From assembly GCA_002049455.2 (NCBI GenBank), contig KV918779.1, positions 418,511 through 482,510 on the forward strand: a stretch of DNA of 64,000 nt, read 5' to 3'. The notes beneath the pieces are model-generated. The model was not told the DNA's origin. It ran no database searches and was given only the letters and a program-made list of their open reading frames with translations. The position numbers and the translations under genes were made by a program. Of the stretch, positions 1 through 11,905 are shown one piece after another. Numbering within the stretch: position 1 is the stretch's first letter; each line of letters starts with the position of its first letter. The stretch is from Porphyra umbilicalis (Eukaryota; Rhodophyta; Bangiophyceae; Bangiales; Bangiaceae).

Positions 1-2124
1 TCGTCTGGTCGACCCGTGCCTGACGAGGGAGTCCTTCGGGACAGGCCCTGCCGGAGAGGATCACACAACGGGGGTCACCACCAAGGTTGCACCCAGCCGG
101 TAGGGGTCGTGCCGGGGATGCACCACGCTCGCACGCTGCCCTGGAGGGGGGGTGAAGCGGGAGCACCGCCACGCTCGCACTAGTTGCCTGTGCGGCCCGC
201 CCGGCACGTGGGGCGCGACGCATTGCTTGGCGCCTGTGCGCTTGCCTCTGCGCTGTCCTCGGGCTGCCGCCAAAGTGGAAACTGGCGGTCCACCCACTTT
301 CCGCATGGTCACTCCTCAGTCGTCAGTCTCGAGCTTTTTGGGATGACTGGTAATCTCACGGGCATCGCGGCGACCCGCGATCAGCGATGCCACTCCGAAA
401 ACCGTGGTCTGAGTCCTCCAATCATCGTTCGCCAGGCACACGACACTTGTCCAGCGAGGATCACACGAGTGCTGGTCGAACATCACAGAGATCACTGTCG
501 AAATGGGGCTCTCATGCGTCACGGCTGAGGCTGCAAGAGCATACGTTGAGCACTCCTGTGTATATCGCACGCTTGCATGTCACGCGACAGCACGATAGGC
601 TCAAAATACTCCATCTCTGTGCACCGTGGCAACATGGCGCGCCGCCATGTGGCACATTAACTTCGGTTTGGACGACGATCTCGTACTTTGCGTCCTACAT
701 GTGCATCGTGTCAGTTTTGTGTCAAACAATTGCTGCTTTTCCTCGATTTCTCATCCGCAATCTGCCGTGCATCTCGCGCATCACGCTTCCATGACGGCTG
801 CGATAATACGCAGAAGGCTTACTCCAACGAAATGGGCCACCGATAACGCACCAACGACAGGGACTATCGTACGGAAAGTATCCCGGTCCCGGGTAGTTCT
901 GTAGCGGAAATTGCCCTTTCTAGGCCCCTACAATAGGCGGCCTCTGAGGGGCCGCCACGTCGCATGCCGAATTGAGATTTTAAGGATAATCCTGTTACAT
1001 TGTTAGGTTTGCTCTAATCGATGCGCTTGGCTGGCATTTTCGCAACACCCGCTTGGGGCCCAGTCGTCTCCAAGTAGATACGCATTCGCTGACGAATTTC
1101 GGTGTCGAGAAATCATACGCTATTCAAAAAGTGATACGCTTGGGAGCCTCTGGTGGTTGCGGTCCCAGGGCAACTCTGGTTTGATCTGGTGGGAAACCTG
1201 CAATCTTTGTATTGTACTGCAGTAGGAGATGCCCGCGGAACTGCACCTGCATGTATCGTTCCTCAGACCACTGGCGCTGCCTCATAGCAGTGTATGATCT
1301 GGTACACAACACGGACCAAGTCCCGCACAAAAGAACCAAAGCGCCACTATGCCTAGTCCGTGAAACTCTGGCCGTGGTAAGAGCGTTCCTACGAATGTCG
1401 GGCCAACGCCATATTGGGCACACGCTGCACAAACGTGTCTCAAATTCGCCGTTGGCCAGTTCTCGGGGCGAGTATCAATGTCGAACGTGCACGCGGCGGT
1501 GCCAACCGAGGTCAACCGAGTTAAAACGCGAATGTACTTGCGTCCGATTCGGGGTCGGAGCCGTTGGCCCCGGGGCCAGCGAGCTGCCAACGGAACCTCC
1601 GTTGGAAACTTGTTGGCCATGGGGCCAACGGGTCCTGTGCTCTAATTGGTCCATCGCGGTTTCACGGGGTTAACTGAATGACATGTGGCACTTCATATTG
1701 TCCTCAGAGTGCCCGATTTATCAAAGTTTTGTTTCGACAGCTACCCACGGATGGAATGTGGTACCTCTCGGAACTGGACGGCCGCGTGCCAGCTCGGCCC
1801 AAGGGTCCCGATCGTTGCAGCGTGTCACGTATCAATCATGCAGTGGCACGAGGCCGAAGGTTGTTTCGGGCCTGTCAGACACGCGGCGCAACCCTCTGAC
1901 ACTGGAAGAACAAGAGGATCGGCGCTAATGAGGGGGCACACGAGGCGGGGCTGCGCCGAGCGGCCCCGCCTCAGGCCCCCTCTAGGCTACGACGCGGCCG
2001 CTCAGGCCGCCACGCGTTCCCGCGTGGCGGCCGTGGCCAGCGCCGGTGCGCAACAATCGGCAGTGGCGGTGGCCCACGGCAGTGCCCACGGCCGCCCTCA
2101 CCACCGTCAGCTAGGGATAGGCAA
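1..2124. other. Left flank, no supportable gene
   Basis: I see no reading frame here with protein-like composition. The open frames are short and overlap on both strands. The first 1.9 kb is less GC-biased than most of the window, and 1930-2110 is GC-rich. I found no terminal repeats or known protein motifs. Confidence 0.5.
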
Positions 2125-2276
2125 GTGATGAATTGGAATCGGGTATAAATCGATTAATCGGGCCAAAAAGAAAAGGATCGACAGGATATCGAATTGGGAG
2201 TCGAAAAATCGGGGCAACCGATTTTCTAACAAAATACGAGCATAAATATTGCCGGAGCGCATAATTTACAGCACTT
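2125..2276. other. AT-rich block upstream of the gypsy element
   Basis: About 150 bp of distinctly AT-rich sequence with several AATCGATT-like words, in otherwise GC-rich DNA. A block of similar composition lies at 13840-13915. Part of it resembles this one in inverted orientation: a TAAATCGATTAATCGGG-like run here against TAAATCGATAAATTGGG on the opposite strand there. The two could be remnants of one older repeat later split by the gypsy insertion. I cannot assign a function. Confidence 0.3.
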
Positions 2277-2309
2277 CGGACTCAGACCACCAGACTTAGC
2301 CGTCATCGG

Positions 2310-2506
2310 TCACTTCAGAGCTGGTGGCTCGCCGAGCTGACGCTGGGGAAACGCTGGTTGCTCTCGCCCATACGTGCGAGGATACATAACGCGTTGCGGC
2401 CAGAATGCTGTGGGATGGTCCCATCGGGCACCCAAGTCTTGGTGCAGCATTGACAGCTTGTCTTCGAACCCCGACACCGTCCGTACATACGCGCTCGTCA
2501 CCGACT
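2310..2506 (-). pseudogene. Protein-like fragment cut by the gypsy insertion
   Basis: One minus-strand frame ending at a stop codon near 2310 reads like an ordinary protein of about 65 residues (for example GFEDKLSMLHQDLGARW and YPRTYGREQPAF). Its composition differs from the Arg/Pro/Gly shadow frames nearby. The frame runs up to the left target duplication of the gypsy element. Removing the element brings it next to minus-strand protein-like tracts at 13091-13390, but those are broken by stops and phase changes. I do not recognise the family. It is most likely a decayed coding sequence that was already, or later became, non-functional. Confidence 0.3.
2502..2506. repeat. Target-site duplication CGACT, left copy
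   Basis: CGACT lies directly before the left LTR and again directly after the right LTR at 13086-13090. A perfect 5-bp duplication is the usual footprint of a Ty3/gypsy integrase, and it fixes both element ends. Confidence 0.9.
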
Positions 2507-3296
2507 TGTCGGGGAAACCCCCTTGACTCGGATGACACGACCCCCCGGCCGGGGCTGGAGGGAGTGGGTCGTGAGTTTCCACGTGGCGCTCCCCAGAGGG
2601 AGGTGACGTGTGGCGCCTCCTCGGGGAGGGTGCCAAGGGTGGTCCCCGACCACACCCGTAACACCCCCCCTAGGGGGGTGAGTGAAGGAGCATCGCCTGA
2701 GCAGGCCTTCCTGAGGGGCCTGACGCAGACGAAAGGGGTGCACGTCCCTTCGATCTGGGCCCCCTGGAGGGGCCGGGAAGCCTTTGGAAGCTTCCCCATC
2801 CGGGGCGGAACCCGGAGCCGAGATCAGATCTCGGCCATCGAAGACATTCCCCAGGGACTTCCATCTGAGAATTGGAAAGTATTGGGTCTAAGTCCCTTGG
2901 GATTTAGAGGGACTTGCAAGTCCCGACTGACCCAAAACTCTATGGGCCAGATATCTCTTCCAGTGGAAGAGTGTCCTTTGATCCGTGGCAGGGGCCACCA
3001 GAGGCCCCTGTTCCAGGACCGTGACCCGCTGGGCACCGGTCCCCCCATGACTGTTCTCGTGGGCTGGGTACGTGTGCGCTCTGCTTCTGCTGAGGGTTTA
3101 TGAGTGTGAGTTCCTTGGTCGGCCTGCTTCAATGAATAAATCAGCGTTGCGTTAGCGTTAGTTCCGGCGTTCTGGTGCGGTTCGCGCCCTGTGATCCAGG
3201 CGTTCGTGTTCTTTCTCCTGTGTGTCGCTCCGCTTCCTGTGCTGGGTTCTCCGACGGGGTCTTGCCCCGTCGGCTGTGAAGGCAGAAACCACAACA
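2507..3296 (+). repeat. 5' LTR of the chromovirus
   Basis: Begins TGTCGGGG and ends ACAACA. It matches 12297-13085 along its whole length, with scattered substitutions. LTRs carry the promoter and polyadenylation signals. An AATGAATAAATCAG stretch near 3131-3144 could supply an AATAAA-type polyadenylation signal. Confidence 0.93.
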
Positions 3297-3320
3297 TGTG
3301 GTGGATCTGCGGGGGACAGG
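3297..3320 (+). promoter_or_regulatory. Primer-binding region of the chromovirus
   Basis: Starting two bases after the LTR, the sequence reads TGGTGGATCTGCGGGG. It begins with the TGG expected to pair with a tRNA 3' CCA. The second gypsy-type element has a similar TGGTGGAGCAGCAGGGG in the same place (about 34983). The primer tRNA was not identified. Confidence 0.55.
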
Positions 3321-3439
3321 GTTCGGCCCTTCCTGATCAGTCGGGCCTACCCTGTGTCCGTTCCTACGGTGGTTTTTCGCTGTGTCTTTGTCTTACCCTT
3401 GGGTGTGACTGCGTTGCTGTGGTTGTCGGAGTTGATTGA

Positions 3440-5575
3440 TTGTCCGGAAGGAGGACGGAGTCCTCCCGTCATGAACGTTCAGGTGTGACGGGGTCCGGCG
3501 CCGAGAGCGCCGCCAACTCGTCACGAGGTGACCGTGACGGAGCCAGCGATGGTTCGGGGGCCGTGAGCCCCGGAGGAATCCCTCCTCGGACGGGGGATCG
3601 AGCCAGCTATACCGCGTCAGAGCGCGGCGGGCTGGGAGGTGGGGGGGGAGACGGAGGGGTATTCCCGTTTTCTCCCCCTCCAGGTGAGGGGGGCGTACGC
3701 GGAAGGGATTCTTCGTCTCTCCCCCCCCAAGGTCAGGGGGGGTCGAACGGAAGGGCATTCCCGTCTATCCCCCCCCAAGGTGTGGGGGGCGCGGACGGAA
3801 GGGCATTCCCGTCTCCTCCCCCTCAAGGTGTGGAGGGTTGAGCCGGAGGGGTATACCCGCCTCCACCTCCTCGACCGCTCGGCGAGCGGGACCAAGCGGT
3901 TCCCCCTCTGCCGTGGGGTCCGTATGATGGACAGGCTAGTCCGGCGAGAGCCGCTGGCCCACACCAAACGCCTCCTCATGGAGGTGGAGATCGGGCCCCC
4001 CGGGGGGCCCAGGACGCGGCGGTCTTGTCGGCCGCCCTACGGGATTCTTTGGACGCTTTGATTAGCCCATTGCATGAGCGGCTGTCTCTTATAGAGACAG
4101 CCATCGGGACCGCACGACGGTCCCGGCGCCGTCGTCTGCGGATGAGTTCTTCCTCTTCGGACGGAGAATACTCCGGCGGAGATGGGGGCCGTCATGTGCC
4201 CCGTCGCTCTGTGACTCGTGCCCTAGGGCGCGAGCTGGAAGGGGAACCCCGTTGACAGATTCCCTCTAAAATCATCCCAGCTGATGATCGCTATGCAGCA
4301 ATCTTGGATTGCGCCACGTACGCCCTGGCGAACACCGATGACCGGTATGACCGGACCATGGCACACGGCCTAGGCCGTCTGCGTAAGGACGTCTCGGCCA
4401 CCTTTGGCCGTGACGCAGAATGGGATGGGACGCCCGCAATAGGCGTCTTCGAATTCCTAAGCTGCTTCGTGAAAGCGGGCGATGACAATGATGTCTCGGA
4501 GGGCAGAGCCCTGTATCTCCTTCCCGAGTTCATTAAGGGTGACCTCAAGCGGGAGTTGTATACCATCATGCCGTCCCTCCAAGGAGGGCGGAGCGGAGAG
4601 GTCAGTTCCTATCTGGAGCTGATCAACTGGCTTTTCCGCAAATATGCGGACGAGCAATTGCTAAGCGATCAAGATGCCTTGTTTCATGGGGCCTCCTAAG
4701 AGGCGGACGAAACAGAGAGTGAGAACTACGTACACCTTCGCGGGTTAGGTCGCCTGTGTGGTTTTGTCCCTACGGAAGGACAAATGAAAAGTCGCTATAT
4801 GCAGGGACTTGGCTGGGAGGTTCGCGCAGATGTGCGCGAACATAATACCCCGAACATGCCGATGGACCTGCTGGTGCAATATGTCCAGCGGAAGGGTGAC
4901 GTCTGTCGTAGACGCCACCAAGAACAGAATGATGAGGAAGACAGACGGGCTGAGGCCCGTCGGGTACGTCGCGCTACCCGGCCAGTGCCGCGTAAGTATG
5001 TAACCGCGGCAGTAACTGCCCCACCTCAGGTGGGGGAAGCCCCTCAGGGCCCTTCCCGATGGGGCCTACCTAAGGTGGGGGAGGCGGGTCGCTCCCGATG
5101 GGGCCCACCTAAGGCTGGTGAAGCGGGTCCGTCCCGATGGGGCCCACCTTAGGGGAGGGAGTTCCCTCCCGGTCAGACCCGATGGGCTCCCACTAAGGTG
5201 GGGGAAGTCCCATCAGGGCCTTCCCCACGGACTTTTCCCAAGGTGAGAGAAGCTCCACCTGGTCCTCCCCGAGAGGACACGGGTCGTCCCGGGCGAACCC
5301 GGACGAACAATTGCCTCGCATGTAACATGCGGGGACATTTCTTTAGGGAGCGCCTTCGCTTCGACGCGGGGACAAAGGCTCTGCTAACGAAGGCCTTCCT
5401 GGAGCGGTTCGAAGAGCGCCGCAAGAAGGAGGAGGAGCTCTGGCAGGGACAACCGGTAGCAGCGGTGAGACACCACTATGGTCCACCATGGTCGTCCTCG
5501 GACGACTCACCCTCCCCCGGGAGGGGCGAAGCCGAGCAAGATGAGGAGGACAACTCCTTCTCGGAAAAAGAGTAG
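3440..5575 (+). pseudogene. gag: Chromovirus gag, four in-frame stops
   Basis: One frame encodes a Gag-like polyprotein that would form the retrotransposon particle and bind its RNA. In order: a Pro/Gly-rich N-terminal part with a 48-bp tandem repeat (about 3650-3840), an Arg/Ser-rich stretch (about 4110-4180), a capsid-like domain (about 4270-4900), a second short repeat (39-bp unit, about 5060-5150), and a zinc-knuckle remnant. The remnant reads CLACNMRGH at about 5309-5335, and the last Cys of CX2CX4HX4C is lost. The capsid part aligns with the gag at 35144-36595 (shared DEWDG/AEWDG, LELINW/LDLINW). In-frame stops lie at 3839, 4253, 4697 and 5150; no frameshift is needed. No ATG opens the frame: 3440 is TTG just after a stop, so the true start is lost or unclear. 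Confidence 0.85.
5561..5575 (+). promoter_or_regulatory. Possible -1 frameshift site between gag and pol
   Basis: gag ends in TCG GAA AAA GAG TAG. pol is open in the -1 frame from inside the end of gag onward. The A-run directly before the gag stop would let a tRNA on AAA slip back one base. Many LTR elements make Gag-Pol this way. The heptamer is not a canonical XXXYYYZ, so this is inference from frame geometry. Confidence 0.4.
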
Positions 5576-5580
5576 CGGGT

Positions 5581-8500
5581 GGGATAGTCCCACCCATCCT
5601 GAAGACAAACGGGGCAGACCGGCGATATAAGTCTTCCCTGAGGGCTGGGAAGAACTGGCCGAGTCGAGTGGGGGGGGCGTCCCAAGGGAAGCTCCCGGAG
5701 GGCACGCCTTGTGCTTTTATGCCCTCCTCTAGTTGCCAACTAGCCGTCCGGTTATTCCTGACGGCAGGATTTGATCTCACTACCCGGGCAATATTAGATA
5801 CCGGTAGTGGGCCGACCCTCATAGACCGGCGGTTACTGCCGGTCAACACCCCGCTACAACCGTTGCGTGATCAGGCGAAGATGTTTCACGACGTCAATGG
5901 GGGCTGGCTCCCCATTGTTGGTGGTGTGTGTCTTGGTGTGACCCTTGGGGGTCAGACCTCCTAGATCTCCTTTGGCGTTGTAAACTATATCAGTGTCCCA
6001 GCAATCCTGGGCACGTCCTGTATTCATGTCGCAACGAAGAACATTGCGACTCAGGAGCAACATGTGGAACTCCTCAACGGCACCGAGGTGCCGATCAAGA
6101 GAAGGGGAGCCCCCACGGGGCGCCCCGATGCCTCCATCTGGGTGGTCTGTGCTTGCCCCGAGGGGCCTTCGGCTCAGCTGAAGCCGGCCCTGAAGACCTG
6201 GGTTCAACCTGGGACCATCGCTCACGTTCCCGTGAGAAGTACCTACACGGGGCATGGCCTCGTGAAAGGGCGGCCCGCTTCATACCATAAGCATGGCATA
6301 CAGGTCGCCCAAGGCCCCGCCATTATGATGGCGAATGAGCCAGTAACCATCCAGGTGATGCACCTGGGTGTCACGCCGTTACGGTTAACGACAGATATGA
6401 CCATTGCTTATATCGACGCCCATGAGGAGCCGACCTCTGAGGTCTCGGAGAGCGAGCTCAAAGAGCTGGCGACACCACCGAAGGGGGTAAAGGAGCCTCC
6501 TCTCCCTGAGTTAGACGTTTCGTTGGTGCCTACGGAGTGGTCGGGGGCCGTGGAGGCCCTCCTACAAAAGCATGCCTCCCTATGGGAGGGCAAGCTTGGC
6601 TTGATCCGAGGTGTGGAACACAGGATCCGAAAGAAGCCTGGGGCTGTCCCTGTGAGACAGCACCCGTATAAGGCCGGGCCTATGACCCGGGAGAGAGAGA
6701 AAGCGGAAGTCGAGCGTATGCGCTCGATGGAAGTGATTGAACCCGCAAGCGGGGAATGGGCTAGCCCCGTGGTTATGGTACCGCAGCCTGATGGTTCGGT
6801 ACGCTTCTGTATCGATTGGAGAAAGCTCAAGTTGATGACTATCAAGGATGCATACCCCATCCCACGGATGGATGAGTGTGTAGACTCCCTAGGGGACGCC
6901 AGGGTGTTCTCCACCCTGGACTGTAACGCGGGCTACTGGCAAATACCAGTAGCCGAGGAGGACACGCACCTCACGGCTTTCACGTGCCACACGGGCGCGT
7001 GGCAATGCGTGCGCCTCCCCTTTGGGCTATGCAACGCCCCTGCGATGTTCCAACGCGCCATGGATTTGATTCTGGCTGGCGTGAAGTGGCAGATATGTTT
7101 AGTATATCTGGACGATGTGATCGATTTTTCGCGTTCCCCAGAGGAACACTTGCAGCACCTAGACGAGGTTCTGACCCTACTCGGGAAGGCGGGGGTCACC
7201 TAAAAGCCGTCCCAGTGCCACTTCTTCCAAGAGGAAGTGGAATACCTCGGTCATGTAATCCGACCGGGGCGGGTACATGTCCTGGAGAAGAACCTCCGGG
7301 CGCTTCGGGGTTTCCGTTATCCGGAAACCCAGACCCAGATGAAGAGCTTTATGGGTATGTGCGGCGTGTACCGCCACTTTGTAGCTGACTTCGCCAAGAT
7401 ATCGAAGCCCTAAACGGCGCTCACGATCACCAAGCTTCCTAAGAAGCTTCCTCCTCCTTCAAGGGAGGAGGTGGACGCCTTTGAGATACTCCGAGGACGT
7501 GTATTGGACGCCCCTATCCTTGCCCTGCCCAAGAGGCACGGGCATTACATCGTCGACGTCGACCCCAGCTATGAACAGCTGGGTTGTTGCTTATAGAAAC
7601 AACAGTCCGACGGGGAATACCACGCCATCGGCTACTACAGCCGTGCGCTTCTCCCTGCGGAGAAGACCTACTTCGCTACGGAGATAGAGGCGCTAGGCGA
7701 CGTGTGGGCGGTGACCTACATACGGTCCTACCTAGAAGGCGCGGAATTCGTGGTACGGTGTGATCACCACGCCCTTTTATCTGTTCTCACTAGTATGAGT
7801 CCGAATGCGCGGATTAACCGATGGCGACTCCGATTGTCGGAGTACAACGACGAGATACGGCATAAGCCGGGAAAGGACCACAAGGTGGCAGACGCGTTAT
7901 CGCGCCTCCCTGCAGAGGGCCTGGACACCTTGCCTCTGGACGAGGACATCCTCGTCCTGGCTGTAAAAACCCGAGCTAGCGACGCCTTGAAGGAGGCGTC
8001 ACCGGGGGAGGCTCCCATGGGGGCCCTATCAGCCCAAGACATCATCCTGGGCCAAGCCAAGGATGACTTTTGTCACGCAAGGCTGAAAGAGCTCGATGCT
8101 CTTCCGCCCCCCGACACAACTTGGAGTCGACAAGCGTTCTTCTTCCGAAAGAAGAACGGGCTTCTCTGTCGCCGCTCGGTGTACGGACGGGAAACCCAAG
8201 TGGTTATCCCGGAGGCGCTAAAGGAGCGCCTCCTGATACACCAACACCAGTCGGTGCTAGCCGGGCATCCCGGCTCGAGAAGGATGTACAACCCCCTTCG
8301 TAGGTATGTGTACTGGCCGACGTTGGTCTTCGATGTGTACAAGCACGTGGAGCAATGCCCCGCGTGCGCCAAGAACCGCCTCTCGGAGAGAAGGCACACG
8401 ACGGTGATGAAGCTATTCACCGCCGACGAGCCCTTCTCGGGGCTCGCTATGGACCTGTTGGGCCCACTGCCAACCTCGAAAGGTGGGCACAAGCACGTCC

Positions 8501-9633
8501 TGGTCATCTGTGACCGGTTTACGAAGTTGACAAGAGCCATCCCCTTGCGGGATGCCACGGCAATAACCGTGGCATCGGCCTTTACTGATACATGGGTTGC
8601 CGCGTATGGCATCCCCGACTCGGTCTTTACGGACAACGGGCCGCAGTTCGCCTCGGTATACTACCAGGGCATCCTGGGCTTACTCGGTATAGCTTCGAAC
8701 TATACCTCGCCTTACCACCCGCAGACGAACGGACAGGTGGAGCGGTATTACCGCACCTTCGTTCGCCAGCTCTGCTGCTATGTAGCGGAGCACCAAGTCG
8801 AATGGGACAGCCACCTGTCCCTCTTTACCACTGCGCACAATAAGCAGGTCCACTCCAGCACAGGGGAGCTCCCCTTTGCTTTTGTGAGCCCGAGGCGGCT
8901 TCAAATTATCGGTATCGAGAGAATGCCTCGGCTAAGACAAGCCGAGGAAAGGCCTGTCGACGCCAGCTCGGCGGCGGAACGATATGTAGAGGACCTAGAG
9001 GTCCTCATACCGAAGGTCCGAGAGCACCTGGGTCAATCCCAGGCTGCGTACAAGCGTGCGTTCGACGCACGCGCTCGGGAAAAGAATAACCAGCTAAAGG
9101 CTGGGGACTGGGTGTATCTGGATGCCCACTCCCGCTCGCCGAAGAAGCTTGAATTCAAGACCCAAGGGCCCTACATGGTGCTACAGACCGATGGGTACCG
9201 GTTCATGATAGAGAGCCCTAGGGGCATCAGGACGGTAAGCAGTGACCATGTCACTGGAGCTTTCACGCCTCCGGCGCGGGACGCCAAGTGGAACCGTGCC
9301 CTTAGGGCACAAGCCCTCTTTAAGGAGGGGACCCATCGTAAGGATGGTCCAGAATTCGTGTTTGAAAAGTTTATCAAACATGGCCGGAATGATGACGGGC
9401 AATTGAAGCTCCTGGTCAAATGGTTCGGCTTTCCCGAAAAGGAAGACACGTGGCAATTTGCCTCTTCCCTCCCGAGGGAAGCCCTCCGGGAGTACTGTCT
9501 CCGGAAGAAAATTAAACTCCCCGCCTTGACGCGGGAAGGGGTATTCTTCTCTGACCAAGTCAAGAGAAGGGTACAGGACCAGCAGGCTGCCTGGCGTGGC
9601 AGAGAGGCAAAGAGGAACAAAAAGAGGAGCTAA
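5581..9633 (+). pseudogene. pol: Chromovirus pol with C-terminal chromodomain, four in-frame stops
   Basis: One frame encodes, in order: aspartic protease (ILDTGSG, DTG at about 5797), reverse transcriptase (FSTLDCNAGYWQIP near 6907; catalytic YLDD at 7105-7116), RNase H (VDVDPSYEQLG near 7550), and integrase. The integrase has a zinc HHCC region at about 8240-8370 (ending CPAC), the first acidic residue in MDLLGP near 8450, FTDNGPQF near 8623, and the glutamate in NGQVERYYR near 8731. A chromodomain follows at about 9355-9510 (LLVKWFGFPEKEDTW). Chromodomains are known to steer integration towards modified histones. Stops lie at 5962 (TAG), 7201 (TAA), 7411 (TAA) and 7594 (TAG). All are in frame, so decay is by point mutation. 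The frame is -1 relative to gag. The protein order is RT, RNase H, integrase, as in Ty3/gypsy and unlike copia. Confidence 0.93.
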
Positions 9634-9772
9634 GCCCTTTTAATCCCTACGGGGCCCTCTCGCACTCTCCCTCGTAGTGCGGCACCAGCCCTGCGAGGGG
9701 CGGTGAAGAGCAACAAAGACAACCCCCCAGAAGGAGGGGGAGGGGGCACAACGAGTGCCCCCAGACCACAAG

Positions 9773-10541
9773 TCAATAACCCCGTGAACGCGGGGCGTAG
9801 CCATGGCCATCGCCCTGGCTAGCACCCCCTTCAGGGGCACAGCCACGGCCATCGCCCTGGCTAGGACCCCCTTCAAGGGCATAGTACTCCGGCCCCGAGG
9901 GGCACGGCGGGTTGGCCGACGGCCCCGTTGTCGCCCTATACAGGGGCATAGCCGGGGCACCAGAGCCCGCCCCATAAGAGGGTGCGGGCGACGAACTCGA
10001 CCCCACCCCGAAGGGGAAGGCGGCCGAAGCACCCGCAACAGCCCCATAAGAGGGCGCGTGAGACGAACCCGACCCCACCCCGTAGGGGGGTGTCGCCGCA
10101 ACACCAGAGCCCGCCCCATAATGGGGCGGAGCAGGAGACGGCGGACGCTGGTGCGTCGCCGGTGAGATAGGGCCCGCGGTCAGAACCGCCGCCATTATGT
10201 GACGAATGGCCCACCCCGCCAAAACGGTGTCAGTCTCCGTCACTGCCACCCCGTACTCCTCCGCCAGAAAACCGGCGGAGTGACTCGGCTGTGCCCAAGG
10301 TGCACAGCCGGTCCGCCTCACGGTCCCCCATAGGGCGGGACGCAACCGAGACCATCTCGTTGCGGAGCCGCACGTAAGCGCGGCTCAAGGCCATAATGAG
10401 GGTATGGTCCACCCCGTTGTTCAGGATGGGTGGGAGGTCCCCGAGGGAACGCCCCGACCCCGACCACACGGCCGGTCCCACGGGTCGAGGGGTCCCCAGT
10501 TGGGCAGACCCCTCCCAAGTAAAAAGGGGCATAGGCCCCAC
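9773..10541 (-). pseudogene. C-terminal continuation of the antisense gene
   Basis: Two minus-strand frames continue the protein-like signal beyond 10421. One (about 10450-10270) reads DHTLIMALSRAYVRLRNEM. The next (about 10290-9773) reads EEYGVAVTETDTVLAGWAIRHIM, followed by about six 12-residue units of the type PSYGAGSGAP. Phase changes separate the parts, so the end of this gene is either frameshifted by decay or spliced. The regular Tyr-Gly-Ser repeat appears in this strand and frame only, which supports real antisense coding. No known family was recognised. Confidence 0.5.
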
Positions 10542-11905
10542 CGGGGGCCCCGAATGCCCCCAGTACGTGGGACCGAGCTACTCCCTACGAGGGGGTAGGC
10601 ACGACGCGCCCGCGTGTTCCGTGCACCCCCACGGGCGGTGTACGGGGGGCGAGCGACGCCCCCCCAAATGGGAGGCATCAAGCGCGAGGCCGCCGCCGCT
10701 TGAGTAGGCGGCGAACGCGCCGACGCCGCGGCCGAAGCCGCCGTCGCTTGAGCAGACGACGCAGGGGCCGACGCCGCGACTAAGGCCGCGGCTGGGCCAT
10801 ACCGATACGGGCCCGACTCGGCCAGCTCGCGGTCCAGGGTGCGGAGGCGCAGGTCGGGAAGAATGTCCCTCCCGTAAGGGAGGTGCGGGTCCCCGAGTCC
10901 CTCCGAGAGGGTCAAAACCCCCTCGTCGTCCACCGCCTTGGCGCAACGGAAGACCCCCCGGGGGGTCCCTTCCCACTCCATCCAAGCGGCGACAGCCTGC
11001 TCCTCCACGCGACGGAGCAGCACGAGCCCCGCCTCTAAGAGAGGCTGGATTGTAGAGTCCGCCGAGCATAAACGCTCGACCGTTAAGACCGGGAAGGCCT
11101 CACGCAAGGCCACAGGCAAGCGCCACAGATGCCCATGATGGCGGATGCTGCCGACAAAGACGTCGGCGACCTCTACGGCCCACAAGGTCGCCAAAATAAT
11201 ATGGTAGGGACCCCCGAGCGTCTCCCCCTTGAGTTGGCTGCCTTGCAGCCCAACCATTTGGGGAATCCGCGCGGCCATGCCGCGCGGTACTTCCACAGAG
11301 GCCCACCACGCCGGCGTGGCGGGGTAGAGTACCTGGCGGCGTGCCACTGAGATGTCACGCAGCTCGCGCTGCTCATAGAGCGCGACGAGACCCTTGTCAT
11401 TGCGGCAGGACCACTCCCCCAAGACCGCCGGCATATAGAAGCCGGGGTCTGTCGCCCCCAACTTAGGGGGCAAACCTGGGTAGTACTCCCACGAGTAGTA
11501 AGGCGCATTACCCACCTCAGGAGGAAGCTCCCTGTTCACCAAGTGGTTTAAGACCTGACAAACCTGCCAATCCTCTTTCCGACGGAGGAAGGGGAAGTCC
11601 GTAACCGTCCCCTCGGGGACGGCATACAGGGGCCCATAGAAGGCCCGGATGCTCGTTCAGACGATAGTCATCCGATGGCTATCAATCTTCGCATACCGCT
11701 ACTCCACGAGCGAAAGCCCCGGGAGTTCGCAAGGGAACCGCCGAAACTGGTCGTCCAGGACAGCCGGTGCCGGCCACGAAGCCGACAGGAGGTTGGCCGG
11801 AGTGACGTCAATCTCCTCCTCCGGGCCGAGCACATCACCCGAGCCGCCCTGTCGGCTATCGACCGCCATGGCGGCCGCGGCGTCGGCCTCACCGGCCGAC
11901 GTCAT
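10421..11905 (-). pseudogene. Antisense accessory gene inside the chromovirus
   Basis: Between the end of pol and the 3' LTR, the opposite strand holds a protein-like frame of about 494 codons. It starts with ATG at 11905 (MTSAGEADAAAAMAVD) and is interrupted by TAG at 11701-11699 and TGA at 11659-11657. Both stops are in the same frame, so a single ancestral ORF is likely. The middle (about 11640-10870) is rich in hydrophobic and aromatic residues (for example APYYSWEYYPGLPP, GGPYHIILATLWAVEVADVF). The end is Ala/Pro/Gly-rich. I recognise no domain. The core resembles the ORF at 58917-60836, e.g. VERLCSADSTIQPLLEAG against VDDLAPGDSGAADALEEY, each followed by R, V and AV at similar spacing. 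Antisense ORFs between pol and the 3' LTR are known in some plant gypsy elements. A captured host gene is the alternative. Confidence 0.6.

Noticed and set aside
5962-7596. Reassigned stop codons (alternative genetic code) in the chromovirus
   Set aside because: The internal stops are of all three types and replace different residues (Leu, Gln, Lys, probably Arg). Other genes in the window end normally at TAG, TAA and TGA, so mutation explains them.
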